Assembly (NCBI GenBank): GCA_002415855.1
Contig: DIAS01000018.1
Span: forward strand, 1-7,921
Origin: Bacteroidales bacterium UBA5072
GTDB lineage: Bacteria; Bacteroidota; Bacteroidia; Bacteroidales; UBA10428
DNA length: 7,921 nt
Reading direction: 5' to 3'
Shown: positions 1 to 6,003 of the stretch, one piece after another
Position numbering within the stretch: the first letter of the stretch is position 1
How the letters are laid out: the number at the start of each line of letters is the position of its first letter
Program-made: the position numbers and the translations under genes
The notes under the pieces: model-generated
The model's database searches: none
The model's input: only the letters and a program-made list of their open reading frames with translations
Told to the model about the DNA's origin: nothing

Positions 1-12
1 TGTGCCAAAAAA
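1..12 (-). promoter_or_regulatory. Truncated copy of the 21-bp operator repeat at the window edge
   Basis: Read on the minus strand, the first twelve bases give TTTTTTGGCACA. The last ten match exactly the first ten bases of the upstream operator unit found at 687-707 and 3355-3375. It lies just past the terminator of the 81-560 gene, the same relative place as the copy between the next two genes. The rest of the site, its -7 box and its gene would lie left of the window. A ten-base match can arise by chance, so this is inference from position and sequence together. Confidence 0.45.
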
Positions 13-23
13 GGCAATTTGTG

Positions 24-51
24 ATAAAAAAAGCTGCCCTTCTGAGGCAGC
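24..51 (-). terminator. Rho-independent terminator of the 81-560 gene
   Basis: On the minus strand GCTGCC (51-46) pairs with GGCAGC (38-33) around a 7-base loop and is followed at once by seven T residues and then ATC. It sits 30 bp past the stop codon of the 81-560 gene. Stem, loop and T tract all fit an intrinsic terminator. Confidence 0.85.
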
Positions 52-80
52 CTGCAAATTTCATGAGTTGTATAAACAAA

Positions 81-560
81 TTATTGGCACTCATACCGGA
101 CAAGTTCCACCCATGATGCAAAATTACCTTCCTTTTTGTTCCATGTTGCATCATTAGCCGTACCATGTATTAAAGTATAAGCGACACCTATAAGACCCTG
201 TCCCTCCCTAGTGACATTCCAATGCGCATTAAAGGAGAACATTCCAGCATGTTGATTTCCCACACCGTGATTTTGGTCAATCTCATTAATAATATAGGCA
301 TCACCAGTGACGTCCCCTATCAAAGTACCGTGGACTCTTACAATCAAAAAGTTCAAATGTACCCCATCGCTACCTAACATGGAGCAAAAACAATAATTTA
401 GATCACCAGTGACTGGTTCACCAATACAATAGCCACCCATATCAACACTTTCAAAGTGCCATACGCCACTATCAACTACCCTATCCACCTGAGAGTTTGC
501 TGTGCCCACTGAAAAGCAGGCAACAACCAATACTGCAAAAAGAAACCTTAATGTTTTCAT
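81..560 (-). CDS. Secreted protein of unknown function
   Basis: I do not recognise this 159-residue protein. Residues 1-24 form a clear signal peptide: a basic start, a hydrophobic core and a cleavage site after about Ser-23 or Gln-24. No lipobox cysteine is present, so the product should be released to the periplasm or beyond. The mature part has five cysteines (near 44, 57, 59 and the C terminus, among others), is rich in Gly, His and Asn, and alternates hydrophobic and polar residues as a beta-rich fold would. No T9SS sorting domain or membrane helix is seen. The ATG at 560 is preferred because it starts the signal peptide directly. The gene is monocistronic: its own promoter and tandem operator lie at 639-707 and its terminator at 24-51. 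It shares that promoter module with the large T9SS cargo gene at 956-3235, which suggests co-expression. Confidence 0.8.
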   Translation of the reverse strand: MKTLRFLFAVLVVACFSVGTANSQVDRVVDSGVWHFESVDMGGYCIGEPVTGDLNYCFCSMLGSDGVHLNFLIVRVHGTLIGDVTGDAYIINEIDQNHGVGNQHAGMFSFNAHWNVTREGQGLIGVAYTLIHGTANDATWNKKEGNFASWVELVRYECQ

Positions 561-605
561 AATCGATTGATTTTAGTAATTTATCAAAAAATTTAAACTT
601 TTTAT

Positions 606-633
606 TGCCAGAAAGTAATTTTCTTATCTGGCA
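606..633 (-). promoter_or_regulatory. Stem-loop at the 5' end of the 81-560 gene leader
   Basis: On the minus strand TGCCAGA (633-627) pairs with TCTGGCA (612-606). After one bulged base (626) the inner AAG/CTT (625-623 with 615-613) extends the stem to 10 bp around a 7-base loop. The start site expected from the -7 box at 639-646 is near 633, so the mRNA would begin almost with this hairpin, leaving a leader of about 70 nt. Such 5'-terminal hairpins can protect mRNA from decay; that role here is inference. Confidence 0.55.
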
Positions 634-638
634 CGCTG

Positions 639-707
639 CAAAGTTCAGCCTATATTTTGAAAAGGATTGTTCTATGCGTACCAAAAATTGTTCTATTTGT
701 GCCAAAA
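639..707 (-). promoter_or_regulatory. Promoter with two tandem 21-bp operator repeats, 81-560 gene
   Basis: On the minus strand two adjoining 21-bp direct repeats (707-687 and 686-666) agree at 18 of 21 positions, with consensus TTTTGGNACRNATAGAACA. After 19 bp comes GAACTTTG (646-639), a fair match to the Bacteroidota -7 box TAnnTTTG. The first repeat starts 61 bp before the box. The weak first base of the box and the repeats abutting the -33 region fit an activator-dependent promoter. Direct repeats at two helical turns are typical of sites for tandem dimeric response regulators such as the LytTR class; the regulator itself is not visible. Confidence 0.75.
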
Positions 708-726
708 TGATGGAGATTATGGTGGG

Positions 727-862
727 TAATAAAACTGATCAGGTTCCTGATCACAGACCCAGCTAAGCGCCGCAATAGATCAACTGGACTTTCACCCTAA
801 TGGATAGCTCCAGCACGTTGCGCCATTGCTCTATTAACCCCGTCCAAGGGTCGGCGGATTAG
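727..862 (-). ncRNA. Candidate structured small RNA: three-way junction plus terminator hairpin
   Basis: No ORF fits this gap. The minus strand can form a closing stem (862-859 with 766-763, then 856-852 with 772-768), a short hairpin (851-848 with 840-837) and a long arm (835-830 with 779-774; 820-818 with 783-781; 813-809 with 788-784; 805-802 with 797-794). One pair in the long arm (804/795) is G.U on the minus strand but C.A on the plus strand, which favours minus-strand transcription. Downstream TGATCAGG and CCTGATCA (753-746, 743-736) form a perfect 8-bp hairpin followed by GTTTTATT, like an intrinsic terminator. No perfect -7 box lies upstream. I cannot assign it to a known RNA family; a remnant of a larger element such as a group II intron is an alternative. 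Confidence 0.5.
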
Positions 863-885
863 TTCTTGTGTCAAGACAATAAAGT

Positions 886-917
886 AAGGGACTACCCCTT
901 TTGAGAGGCAGTCCCTT
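886..917 (-). terminator. Terminator of the T9SS cargo gene
   Basis: AAGGGACT (886-893) and AGTCCCTT (910-917) are a perfect 8-bp inverted repeat. The interior can extend it with C-G and T-A pairs (895-899 with 904-908, one mismatch) to a TTTG loop. On the minus strand the stem is followed by TACTTTATTG, a broken T tract. It lies 39 bp past the stop at 956, so it is a likely but not ideal intrinsic terminator. Confidence 0.65.
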
Positions 918-955
918 CAACAGTCCTGTCATACCCGGGAAGTCAGCCAGGGTGC

Positions 956-3235
956 CTAATTCTTCACAATCCTTACAGTTTTGAGGAAATTGCCCTGCCG
1001 CACTGTCACAAGGTAAATACCGGACTGCAAGTCATCGCCAAAACGGAATGATCCTTTGTCTGTCACATTAGTGACCGAAACAAGTCTTCCGGACGTGTCA
1101 TGTATGTAGAGTTCAATTCTTTCATCAGAGGTGCTCTCAACGTCAATATTGAAATATTTATCACCCGGATTCGGCCAGACGTTTATATTGAATGGCGCAA
1201 CTTCTGCAGATTTGATGGTCGCTTTTAGTTCTGATGAGCGCATGTCGTGAGGTACAGTCACAATAATGTTATCCTGAACGGCAAAATTCCATGACTCGTC
1301 ATAACAAAAAGCTAAAAGGTGATACTCCCTCCCGGTTCCAGTCCCTGAACGTTCGGCACGTAAAAGAATATGATGCCCGTCAACCTGTTCAATATCGCCT
1401 GATTTGTTTCCATCACCGGAATTATTCTCTGGCTCATTGCTCCATGCCCAAAGCTCGCTGTTAATTGTGCCGCTGCAATTGTCCAATGCTGTGTAATTTA
1501 CGGTCACCATCACCATCTTGTGATCCGGAGGCCAGATCGTTGTCGGATCGACAGTCAGATTTGCCATTACAGGTGGTTCAGCATCATATACGTAAACATC
1601 AAAGCTGCATGATGCAGTACCTCCTGCTGCGGTTGTGAGTACAAATGTATTTGTTGTGATCCCTGTCGGGAAGAAGGCACCGCTTGGCAATCCTGCAGTC
1701 TGTGTTATTGTGATTCCCTCACCTCCACAGTTCGGTGCAGCAGCAACATCAGGGTAAAAGACATTTGCTCCGCAAAGGCCGGGAGACGTGGGTTGGTATA
1801 TATAATCCGGGCATTTTATTGCAGGTTCGGGACAAGTAGTTGCTAAAAAGGAGTATTCACCGGTCAACCTGTTAAAAGTTACAGTGTAAGTTCCGGCAAG
1901 GACAGGAATGTTGGGTCCATCCTGCCATCCATAACCTGACGGAAATTCCCAGCCACCCCAGTTAACAAGCCAGTCGTTATCCTGTCTGAATTTTACTCCT
2001 CCGCCATTGATGGGTAGATCCACTATAGTATAGGTCACACCGTCGGTTGTTTGCAGATCAATATCGTCGGTCCACCAACCGGGCAGTAAATCCCCGAGGA
2101 TTCCGATGCTGGGTATTTCAAATTTATACTCACCGGTAACAATATTGAATGTCACATTGTAGGTTCCGGCAGCCACAGGTATATCAGGACCACCCAGAGT
2201 TGCTACGCCTTCAGGGAAGAGGTTACCACCCCAGCTGATATCCCGGTTATCATCCTGCCTGAATTTTGCGGTTCCATCGGACAGGCTGTAATTCTTCAGT
2301 ATGTAAGTAATGCCGTCATTTGTCGTCATATTGATATCAGGGCCTGCACCAAAGTCCGGTGGAACTGCGGTTCCAATGATTCCAATTAAAGGAGAGCAAT
2401 TGCTTACGCACGTAAAAGAATATTCTCCTGTTTCACGGTTGAATGTCACATTGTAAACTCCCGGATTGGAAACAGGTATGTCAGGTCCATACGAAATTCC
2501 CACACCTGTGGGAAAGGTATTGTTCCCCCAGTTGACACACCACGAGTTATCCTGCCTGAATTTTATTCCTCCGGCCACCAAAGGCAGATTCAGGATGGAA
2601 TAATTGACATTATCGGAGGTGAGCATATCAATATCAGTATCCCAACTCCCGAGTGATGACCCGATAATTCCGAATGACCTTTCGTACGGCCCGAGGTCAA
2701 TCAGGGTCACATTGTCAAAGTACATGCTTATATTAATGGTCCCAAGCTCAAAGCTTAGTTTATGGAGGGCAAAAACGCATGTGGCATTAAAATCGAGAGT
2801 AATAGTCTGCCATTCAGTAGTGGCATTCTGAATATACCTGTCATATCCGAGTAAATCAATCCAGTTACCCCCGTTTTCGCCGAGAAAAACGCCGAAAGTG
2901 CGATCGGCATCCGCCTTAACGTCAAAAGACAGACGGTAAGCATGCCCTTGTATCAGAGGAAACCCAAGCTGTAACAGCTGAATCTCCCATGTGGAATAGC
3001 CGGCATATCCTGTCGGGGATATGTAGTAGTTGCATACACCCTCAACAACAGTCGGGTTTGCATCAATGCCACCATTCTGCAAATAGCTCCAGACATTAAG
3101 CAGTGTATCGTTAGTCGGTACTATGACCGCCGTCGTACTGAAATCACCATCAGTTAATATGTTCTGGGAATAGCTCTCCGAAACACTAACCAACATGATA
3201 ACGAAAACCAAAAGAGTAAAATTCTTTGCTTTCAT
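956..3235 (-). CDS. Large secreted T9SS cargo with CBM-like, triple SusE/F-like and HYR-like domains
   Basis: This 759-residue protein is probably exported by Sec and then passed through the outer membrane by type IX secretion. Residues 1-24 are a signal peptide without lipobox. Residues 25-182 resemble a CBM4/9-type carbohydrate-binding jelly roll. Three homologous modules follow (188-276, 284-373, 377-464), each with a KFRQD motif, a WGG/WGN motif, FPxG, G(P)xIPV and a closing TFNxxTGEYxF; they resemble the SusE/SusF starch-binding modules. Residues 470-552 look like an HYR/Ig-like domain with paired cysteines, and 553-662 like another Ig-type domain. Residues 680-759 (WPNPG, a YIHDTSGR motif, SGIYLVTV, final VRIVKN) are a T9SS type A sorting domain. 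No catalytic domain is seen, so a glycan-binding or adhesive surface role is inferred. Unlike SusE/SusF it is not a lipoprotein and has no SusC/SusD neighbour here. Promoter at 3307-3375, terminator at 886-917. Confidence 0.9.
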   Translation of the reverse strand: MKAKNFTLLVFVIMLVSVSESYSQNILTDGDFSTTAVIVPTNDTLLNVWSYLQNGGIDANPTVVEGVCNYYISPTGYAGYSTWEIQLLQLGFPLIQGHAYRLSFDVKADADRTFGVFLGENGGNWIDLLGYDRYIQNATTEWQTITLDFNATCVFALHKLSFELGTINISMYFDNVTLIDLGPYERSFGIIGSSLGSWDTDIDMLTSDNVNYSILNLPLVAGGIKFRQDNSWCVNWGNNTFPTGVGISYGPDIPVSNPGVYNVTFNRETGEYSFTCVSNCSPLIGIIGTAVPPDFGAGPDINMTTNDGITYILKNYSLSDGTAKFRQDDNRDISWGGNLFPEGVATLGGPDIPVAAGTYNVTFNIVTGEYKFEIPSIGILGDLLPGWWTDDIDLQTTDGVTYTIVDLPINGGGVKFRQDNDWLVNWGGWEFPSGYGWQDGPNIPVLAGTYTVTFNRLTGEYSFLATTCPEPAIKCPDYIYQPTSPGLCGANVFYPDVAAAPNCGGEGITITQTAGLPSGAFFPTGITTNTFVLTTAAGGTASCSFDVYVYDAEPPVMANLTVDPTTIWPPDHKMVMVTVNYTALDNCSGTINSELWAWSNEPENNSGDGNKSGDIEQVDGHHILLRAERSGTGTGREYHLLAFCYDESWNFAVQDNIIVTVPHDMRSSELKATIKSAEVAPFNINVWPNPGDKYFNIDVESTSDERIELYIHDTSGRLVSVTNVTDKGSFRFGDDLQSGIYLVTVRQGNFLKTVRIVKN

Positions 3236-3306
3236 CCGATTGTATTTTGGTTACACCTTAGGACAGAACCATGCTAATATGGCTAATGATATGGCCATTT
3301 GTATTA

Positions 3307-3375
3307 CAAAGTTCGATCACATCTGTCAAACTTGTTTTACTATGCGTCCCAAAAAATGTTCTATGTGTGCCAAAA
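3307..3375 (-). promoter_or_regulatory. Promoter with two tandem 21-bp operator repeats, T9SS cargo gene
   Basis: On the minus strand unit 1 (3375-3355) reads TTTTGGCACACATAGAACA plus two T residues. Unit 2 (3354-3334) begins TTTTGGGACGCATAG and then diverges. After 19 bp follows GAACTTTG (3314-3307), the same -7 box as upstream of the 81-560 gene, and again exactly 61 bp from the start of unit 1. The predicted leader is about 65 nt. The shared sequence and fixed geometry imply one regulator for both genes. Confidence 0.75.
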
Positions 3376-3493
3376 TCAAAAAAACGAAGCCTTTATCGGG
3401 ATGTAATATCTATTTATCCTTTTTATGAATAAAAACGGACTCTTCCTTGATAGTCTCGCAGCGTGTGGCGAACTGCCCCAAATGGAATAAAAA
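3376..3493. other. Intergenic stretch with an AT-rich palindrome
   Basis: Between the operator of the T9SS cargo gene and the terminator of the barrel-protein gene no coding region is convincing. The only structure seen is TTTTTAT and ATAAAAA (3420-3426, 3429-3435), a perfect 7-bp inverted repeat about 45 bp upstream of the operator. It may be an accessory promoter element or chance in AT-rich DNA. Confidence 0.35.
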
Positions 3494-3524
3494 AAGAATT
3501 CCGATATCAAATATCGGAATTCTT
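3485..3524 (-). terminator. Strong rho-independent terminator of the beta-barrel protein gene
   Basis: A perfect 13-bp stem (3494-3506 with 3512-3524, containing GAATTCCGATA) encloses the 5-base loop TCAAA. On the minus strand it runs straight into a seven-base T run and then ATTCC. It lies 33 bp past the stop codon at 3557. This is the clearest terminator in the window. Confidence 0.93.
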
Positions 3525-3556
3525 ATCAGGCAAGTATATTTTTAAATAAGTATGGG

Positions 3557-4036
3557 CTACCAGGTGTATCGAACGCCCAGGGCTACTCCCCATCCAAATC
3601 CGGCGTGATCACCAACAAAATCCCACATGGGACGAACATCGAGGCTTAATAAGATAGGGGCATTCATTGTATTAAAATCGTATTCCAGTCCAAGCTGTCC
3701 ACCTAAAGCAAAGTTAATGTAGTCATCTGATTCGTGGTACGAATAATATCCTATGGCTGCCCCTGGTCCGACATACCAGTTTAAACCTTTTGTTATGTTC
3801 CAATCCCAATGATAAATACCGGCAAGAAAAAACCTGGTGTGATCAGGATTACTGCCGAAGCCCAAATCGAGTTCCAGCCTGTTCACATCGTTAAAGCCTT
3901 TTTGATAGGATAGTTCTACCCCGTTAACATCACCATTACCACCAAAACGCAAGCCAATGGCATTTCGATTCACCTGAGCATTAATATAATGGCTCGAACA
4001 AAAAACAGCTAATGTGAATATTAAGAACTTTTTCAT
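3557..4036 (-). CDS. Outer membrane beta-barrel protein
   Basis: This 159-residue protein has a signal peptide (residues 1-20, cleaved after an INA-Q motif). After it come repeated strands of alternating hydrophobic and polar residues, such as IGLRFGG, VELSYQKGF, RLELDLGF, FFLAGIYHWDW, NWYVGPGAAIGYYS, FALGGQLGLEYDF and the last strand WGVALGVRYTW. The aromatic C-terminal residue is the usual signal for insertion by the BAM complex. About eight strands fit a small OmpA/OmpX-like barrel of the Bacteroidota porin-family type. The exact role is unknown. The gene stands alone: a perfect TAGTTTTG -7 box lies at 4105-4112 and a strong terminator at 3494-3524. The ATG at 4036 is chosen because it opens the signal peptide. 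Confidence 0.85.
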   Translation of the reverse strand: MKKFLIFTLAVFCSSHYINAQVNRNAIGLRFGGNGDVNGVELSYQKGFNDVNRLELDLGFGSNPDHTRFFLAGIYHWDWNITKGLNWYVGPGAAIGYYSYHESDDYINFALGGQLGLEYDFNTMNAPILLSLDVRPMWDFVGDHAGFGWGVALGVRYTW

Positions 4037-4104
4037 AATTGATGGTTTTTAGGTTATTATATTCTTTGTTATAGCTGGTGGCATGATAAAATAAAATGAC
4101 ACCT

Positions 4105-4112
4105 CAAAACTA
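4105..4112 (-). promoter_or_regulatory. -7 box for the beta-barrel protein gene
   Basis: TAGTTTTG on the minus strand is a full match to the Bacteroidota -7 consensus TAnnTTTG. The start site should fall near 4098, giving a leader of roughly 60 nt before the ATG at 4036. The -33 region has only a loose TTTTTC. Confidence 0.6.
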
Positions 4113-4168
4113 TAACACTTAATTGATGAAAAAGTTACATAATTCCTGGAACAAGTAATATAATTCAC

Positions 4169-4189
4169 GCCTTAGTGCGACGCTAATGC
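4169..4189 (-). terminator. Possible stem-loop past the collagen-like lipoprotein gene
   Basis: GC, TTAG and TG (4169-4177) can pair with CG, CTAA and GC (4181-4189) around a CGA loop, with one C.T mismatch. It lies about 22 bp past the stop at 4212, but on the minus strand no T tract follows. It may be a weak terminator or a 3'-end stabilising hairpin. Confidence 0.35.
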
Positions 4190-4211
4190 CTCTGCCGGAC
4201 TTTTATAAAGA

Positions 4212-4796
4212 TCACTGTATTCTGATTTGTCCGCTGTCAACATTAAACATATTCAATACTGCAGCAAGATTGCTGACATCCACCATGGTTTTCAACTTCG
4301 CCAGCGGCACTCCCTCTATGATGACTATTTTAAACGACATAAGGCCTGTAATCTCAGGGGTATCATTTACACCATCATATACTTCTTTATAAATCAGGTC
4401 AATACCGCCGACATAAGCATCAAAGTCCATATAAATTGTTAAAGCATTGTCAACATAAGTATAAGGTAAAAGGTTGAAGCTTTTAGGATCCATGTTTTCA
4501 ACCAGCCTATATACCAGAACGGCTCCCTCATAATATATATCTTCAGTTATTTCAGGTACGTCAAGCCATGCATCATAACCGTTAACATCGCCAACCCATT
4601 CAGAGGCATCAACATCATAGATGACCGAATGGGTATAATTAATGCCATCCAAGCCATTTAAACCATCCAGGCCATCTTCTCCCTTGGGTCCCATTGGGCC
4701 TTCAGGTCCGGTGCAGCGAACCACCAGTGCCATAAGCAGTAAAAACGGGAATGTCCGTACAATCCCGGACGATAATTGCAGTTTATTTGTTTTCAT
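4212..4796 (-). CDS. Putative lipoprotein with a short collagen-like Gly-X-Y tract
   Basis: This 194-residue protein starts with an export signal whose hydrophobic stretch (FPFLLLMALVV) ends at Cys-28, the likely lipidated cysteine. Directly after it come eight Gly-X-Y triplets (residues 30-53: GPE, GPM, GPK, GED, GLD, GLN, GLD, GIN), a collagen-like tract often found just behind the lipid anchor in Bacteroidota surface proteins, where it acts as a stalk. Residues 54-194 are acidic and beta-rich and are not recognised. The residue before Cys-28 is Arg, whereas signal peptidase II normally wants Gly, Ala or Ser, so lipidation is likely but not certain. Transcription is divergent from the 5029-5634 gene across a 232-bp spacer. 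Eight triplets are short for a stable triple helix, so trimer formation is speculative. Confidence 0.82.
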   Translation of the reverse strand: MKTNKLQLSSGIVRTFPFLLLMALVVRCTGPEGPMGPKGEDGLDGLNGLDGINYTHSVIYDVDASEWVGDVNGYDAWLDVPEITEDIYYEGAVLVYRLVENMDPKSFNLLPYTYVDNALTIYMDFDAYVGGIDLIYKEVYDGVNDTPEITGLMSFKIVIIEGVPLAKLKTMVDVSNLAAVLNMFNVDSGQIRIQ

Positions 4797-4839
4797 TTTA
4801 CTGGTTTTTAAAAAGATAAGATAATTACAGATTCATATA

Positions 4840-4870
4840 CAAATACAATATATCCAAAATTATGCCAAAA
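4840..4870 (-). promoter_or_regulatory. Probable promoter of the collagen-like lipoprotein gene
   Basis: On the minus strand TTTTGG (4870-4865) lies 17 bp before TGTATTTG (4847-4840), which differs from the -7 consensus TAnnTTTG only in its second base. The leader would be about 38 nt. The pair fits a Bacteroidota -33/-7 promoter, though AT-rich sequence makes chance matches common. Confidence 0.45.
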
Positions 4871-4920
4871 GAATAATAACGGCAGAACATCTCATTTTAA
4901 TATCTCCTGGTCCCGGAAGA

Positions 4921-4949
4921 TGTAACATTATTACAAAATGAACGTTACA
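4921..4949. promoter_or_regulatory. Operator-like overlapping palindromes in the divergent spacer
   Basis: TGTAA (4921-4925) and TTACA (4931-4935) form a perfect palindrome with a 5-base spacer. The longer TGTAAC (4921-4926) also pairs with GTTACA (4944-4949). The three half-sites lie between the divergent genes starting at 4796 and 5029, about 80 bp before the latter. This arrangement fits a dimeric repressor or activator, but no regulator is at hand to test it. Confidence 0.35.
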
Positions 4950-5028
4950 ATAAGTCAGGAAGAAAACTGCATTTGAAGAACCTGTATTCGTATTTCTTTC
5001 ACTTTTCAATAATATTTATACTGTGGAC

Positions 5029-5634
5029 ATGAAAAATATAATCTTTTGCCTGGCATTATCACTTCTAAGCATCGGGGCTTACGGACAATGGAAGGCGCAG
5101 ACAGCTGAAACCTACGATAATACGTACAGGATTGCATATGTAACGTCAAAAAGTGGTAACGGAACACTTCGGGTACTACGTAATCTTGGAGGTTCTGCCG
5201 GACAAAAGGCAGCAGATCCATACGATCAGATTAAAGGACAGATATTATTGAATAATAAAATTGACAATGCAAATGTTGTTCAGAGCCTGGTTTTCAGGTT
5301 TGATGACAGTCCTAAAATATATATTCATCAGCCGGCCGAATTCAGGCAGGAGTGGGATTCAGGTTCAGGGAAATACATAATCGAATCCGACTGGCATACA
5401 TGGCGGCCGGGAGATACGAGAGACAAGGAAGTCAGGAATACCACAACGGAGCGGAACGCAACCGCACAGGCTAACTCTCTGTATGCGAAAGATATTATTG
5501 CAATGCTGAAATCCCATCAGAAGGTCTTTTGCCAGATAGTACTTGCAAATAAAGTTTATGGTACGCAGTCAATGATTAATCTGGAGTTTACACTGCAAAA
5601 TTCCACAAAATCAATTAATTATCTGTTCCGATAA
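5029..5634 (+). CDS. Secreted protein of unknown function
   Basis: The ATG at 5029 is chosen over an in-frame GTG two codons upstream because it opens directly onto a signal peptide (MKNIIF, hydrophobic core, cleavage after AYG before Gln). The mature protein has about 180 residues, mostly hydrophilic, with one cysteine (in a VFCQIVLANK segment) and no lipobox, membrane helix or sorting domain. It should therefore act in the periplasm. The segment around residues 50-110 mixes charged residues and beta-forming stretches. The segment DWHTWRPGDTRDKEVRNTT is rich in Trp and Arg. I do not recognise the family. It is the only convincing plus-strand gene in the left two thirds of the window. No good -7 box or terminator is seen near it; the region after its stop has only weak GGAA/TTCC pairings. 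Confidence 0.78.
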   Translation: MKNIIFCLALSLLSIGAYGQWKAQTAETYDNTYRIAYVTSKSGNGTLRVLRNLGGSAGQKAADPYDQIKGQILLNNKIDNANVVQSLVFRFDDSPKIYIHQPAEFRQEWDSGSGKYIIESDWHTWRPGDTRDKEVRNTTTERNATAQANSLYAKDIIAMLKSHQKVFCQIVLANKVYGTQSMINLEFTLQNSTKSINYLFR

Positions 5635-5720
5635 TATCAGGAATGAATAAACCAGATTCTTCCTGTTCCGCCTGACGGGAAAAGCTTCCGTTCCGGATTT
5701 ACTCGACTCGGCAACAGCTT

Positions 5721-5918
5721 TCAGTCCTGAGTGCATACATAACCGTAGTTCTCCCATTTGTTTTTAGACAATGAGTTGCAGACTTCATGCCAATCTGCAT
5801 TATTATGGGGATTTACACAGACCCAGCACGGATTGACGGGGTCGCACGAGCTAAATCCTGACATAAAAAGGAAAAGAATGATGGCAACTATTTTACAGAT
5901 GACTTTTTTCCTTTTCAT
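5721..5918 (-). CDS. Four-cysteine mini-lipoprotein, paralogue A
   Basis: This 65-residue protein has a basic start (MKRKK), a hydrophobic stretch and a lipobox (GFSSC) with Cys-25 as the lipid site. The mature part is about 40 residues and holds cysteines 31, 34, 47 and 62 in the pattern CWxC-x12-C-x14-C, with Trp-Glu at 55-56 and the ending YVCTQD. It is clearly related to the gene at 6340-6528: the CWxC motif, the C-x7-WE spacing and the YVCxQD end are the same. The four cysteines could form two disulfides or bind a metal; that is inference. Similar tiny cysteine-rich lipoproteins are common in Bacteroidota, and I know of no assigned function. The gene has its own perfect -7 box at 5948-5955 and a leader of about 23 nt. 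No clear terminator is seen between it and the convergent 5029-5634 gene. Confidence 0.8.
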   Translation of the reverse strand: MKRKKVICKIVAIILFLFMSGFSSCDPVNPCWVCVNPHNNADWHEVCNSLSKNKWENYGYVCTQD

Positions 5919-5947
5919 AATCAGACTGATATGCCGTATAAAGCATG

Positions 5948-5955
5948 CAAAGTTA
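5948..5955 (-). promoter_or_regulatory. -7 box for mini-lipoprotein A
   Basis: TAACTTTG on the minus strand is a full match to TAnnTTTG. The start site would fall near 5941 and the leader would be about 23 nt. A loose TTTATG lies at the -33 position. Confidence 0.7.
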
Positions 5956-6003
5956 TATTAAAAAAAACATAAATTCTGCTAATAAATCCTGCAAATGAAC
6001 TGT

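Noticed and set aside
481..705. Minus-strand ORF of 74 codons over the operator and leader
   Set aside because: It reads through the tandem 21-bp repeats (7 codons each, giving the repeated IEQ peptide), the promoter and the real gene start in another frame; the signal-peptide ORF at 81-560 is far better supported.
728..760. Resemblance to a TPP riboswitch (GAACCTGATC on the minus strand)
   Set aside because: The CTGAGA core and the GGATAA/CGTAGGGA parts are missing and no thiamine gene lies nearby; the match belongs to a self-complementary hairpin.
763..862. Integron attC site
   Set aside because: The fold has a long paired arm, but no GTTRRRY/RYYYAAC core pair ends it and no integrase or cassette array is present.
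1844..2674. DNA tandem repeat or CRISPR-like array inside the T9SS gene
   Set aside because: The three units of about 265 bp are diverged coding repeats of a protein module, explained by domain triplication.
4642..4824. Plus-strand Pro-rich ORF
   Set aside because: It is the antisense reading of the Gly-X-Y tract of the collagen-like lipoprotein.
4850..4871. Another copy of the 21-bp operator upstream of the collagen-like lipoprotein gene
   Set aside because: Only TTTTGGCA matches on the minus strand, no second unit follows at 21 bp and the distance to the -7-like box is 23 bp rather than 61 or 40.
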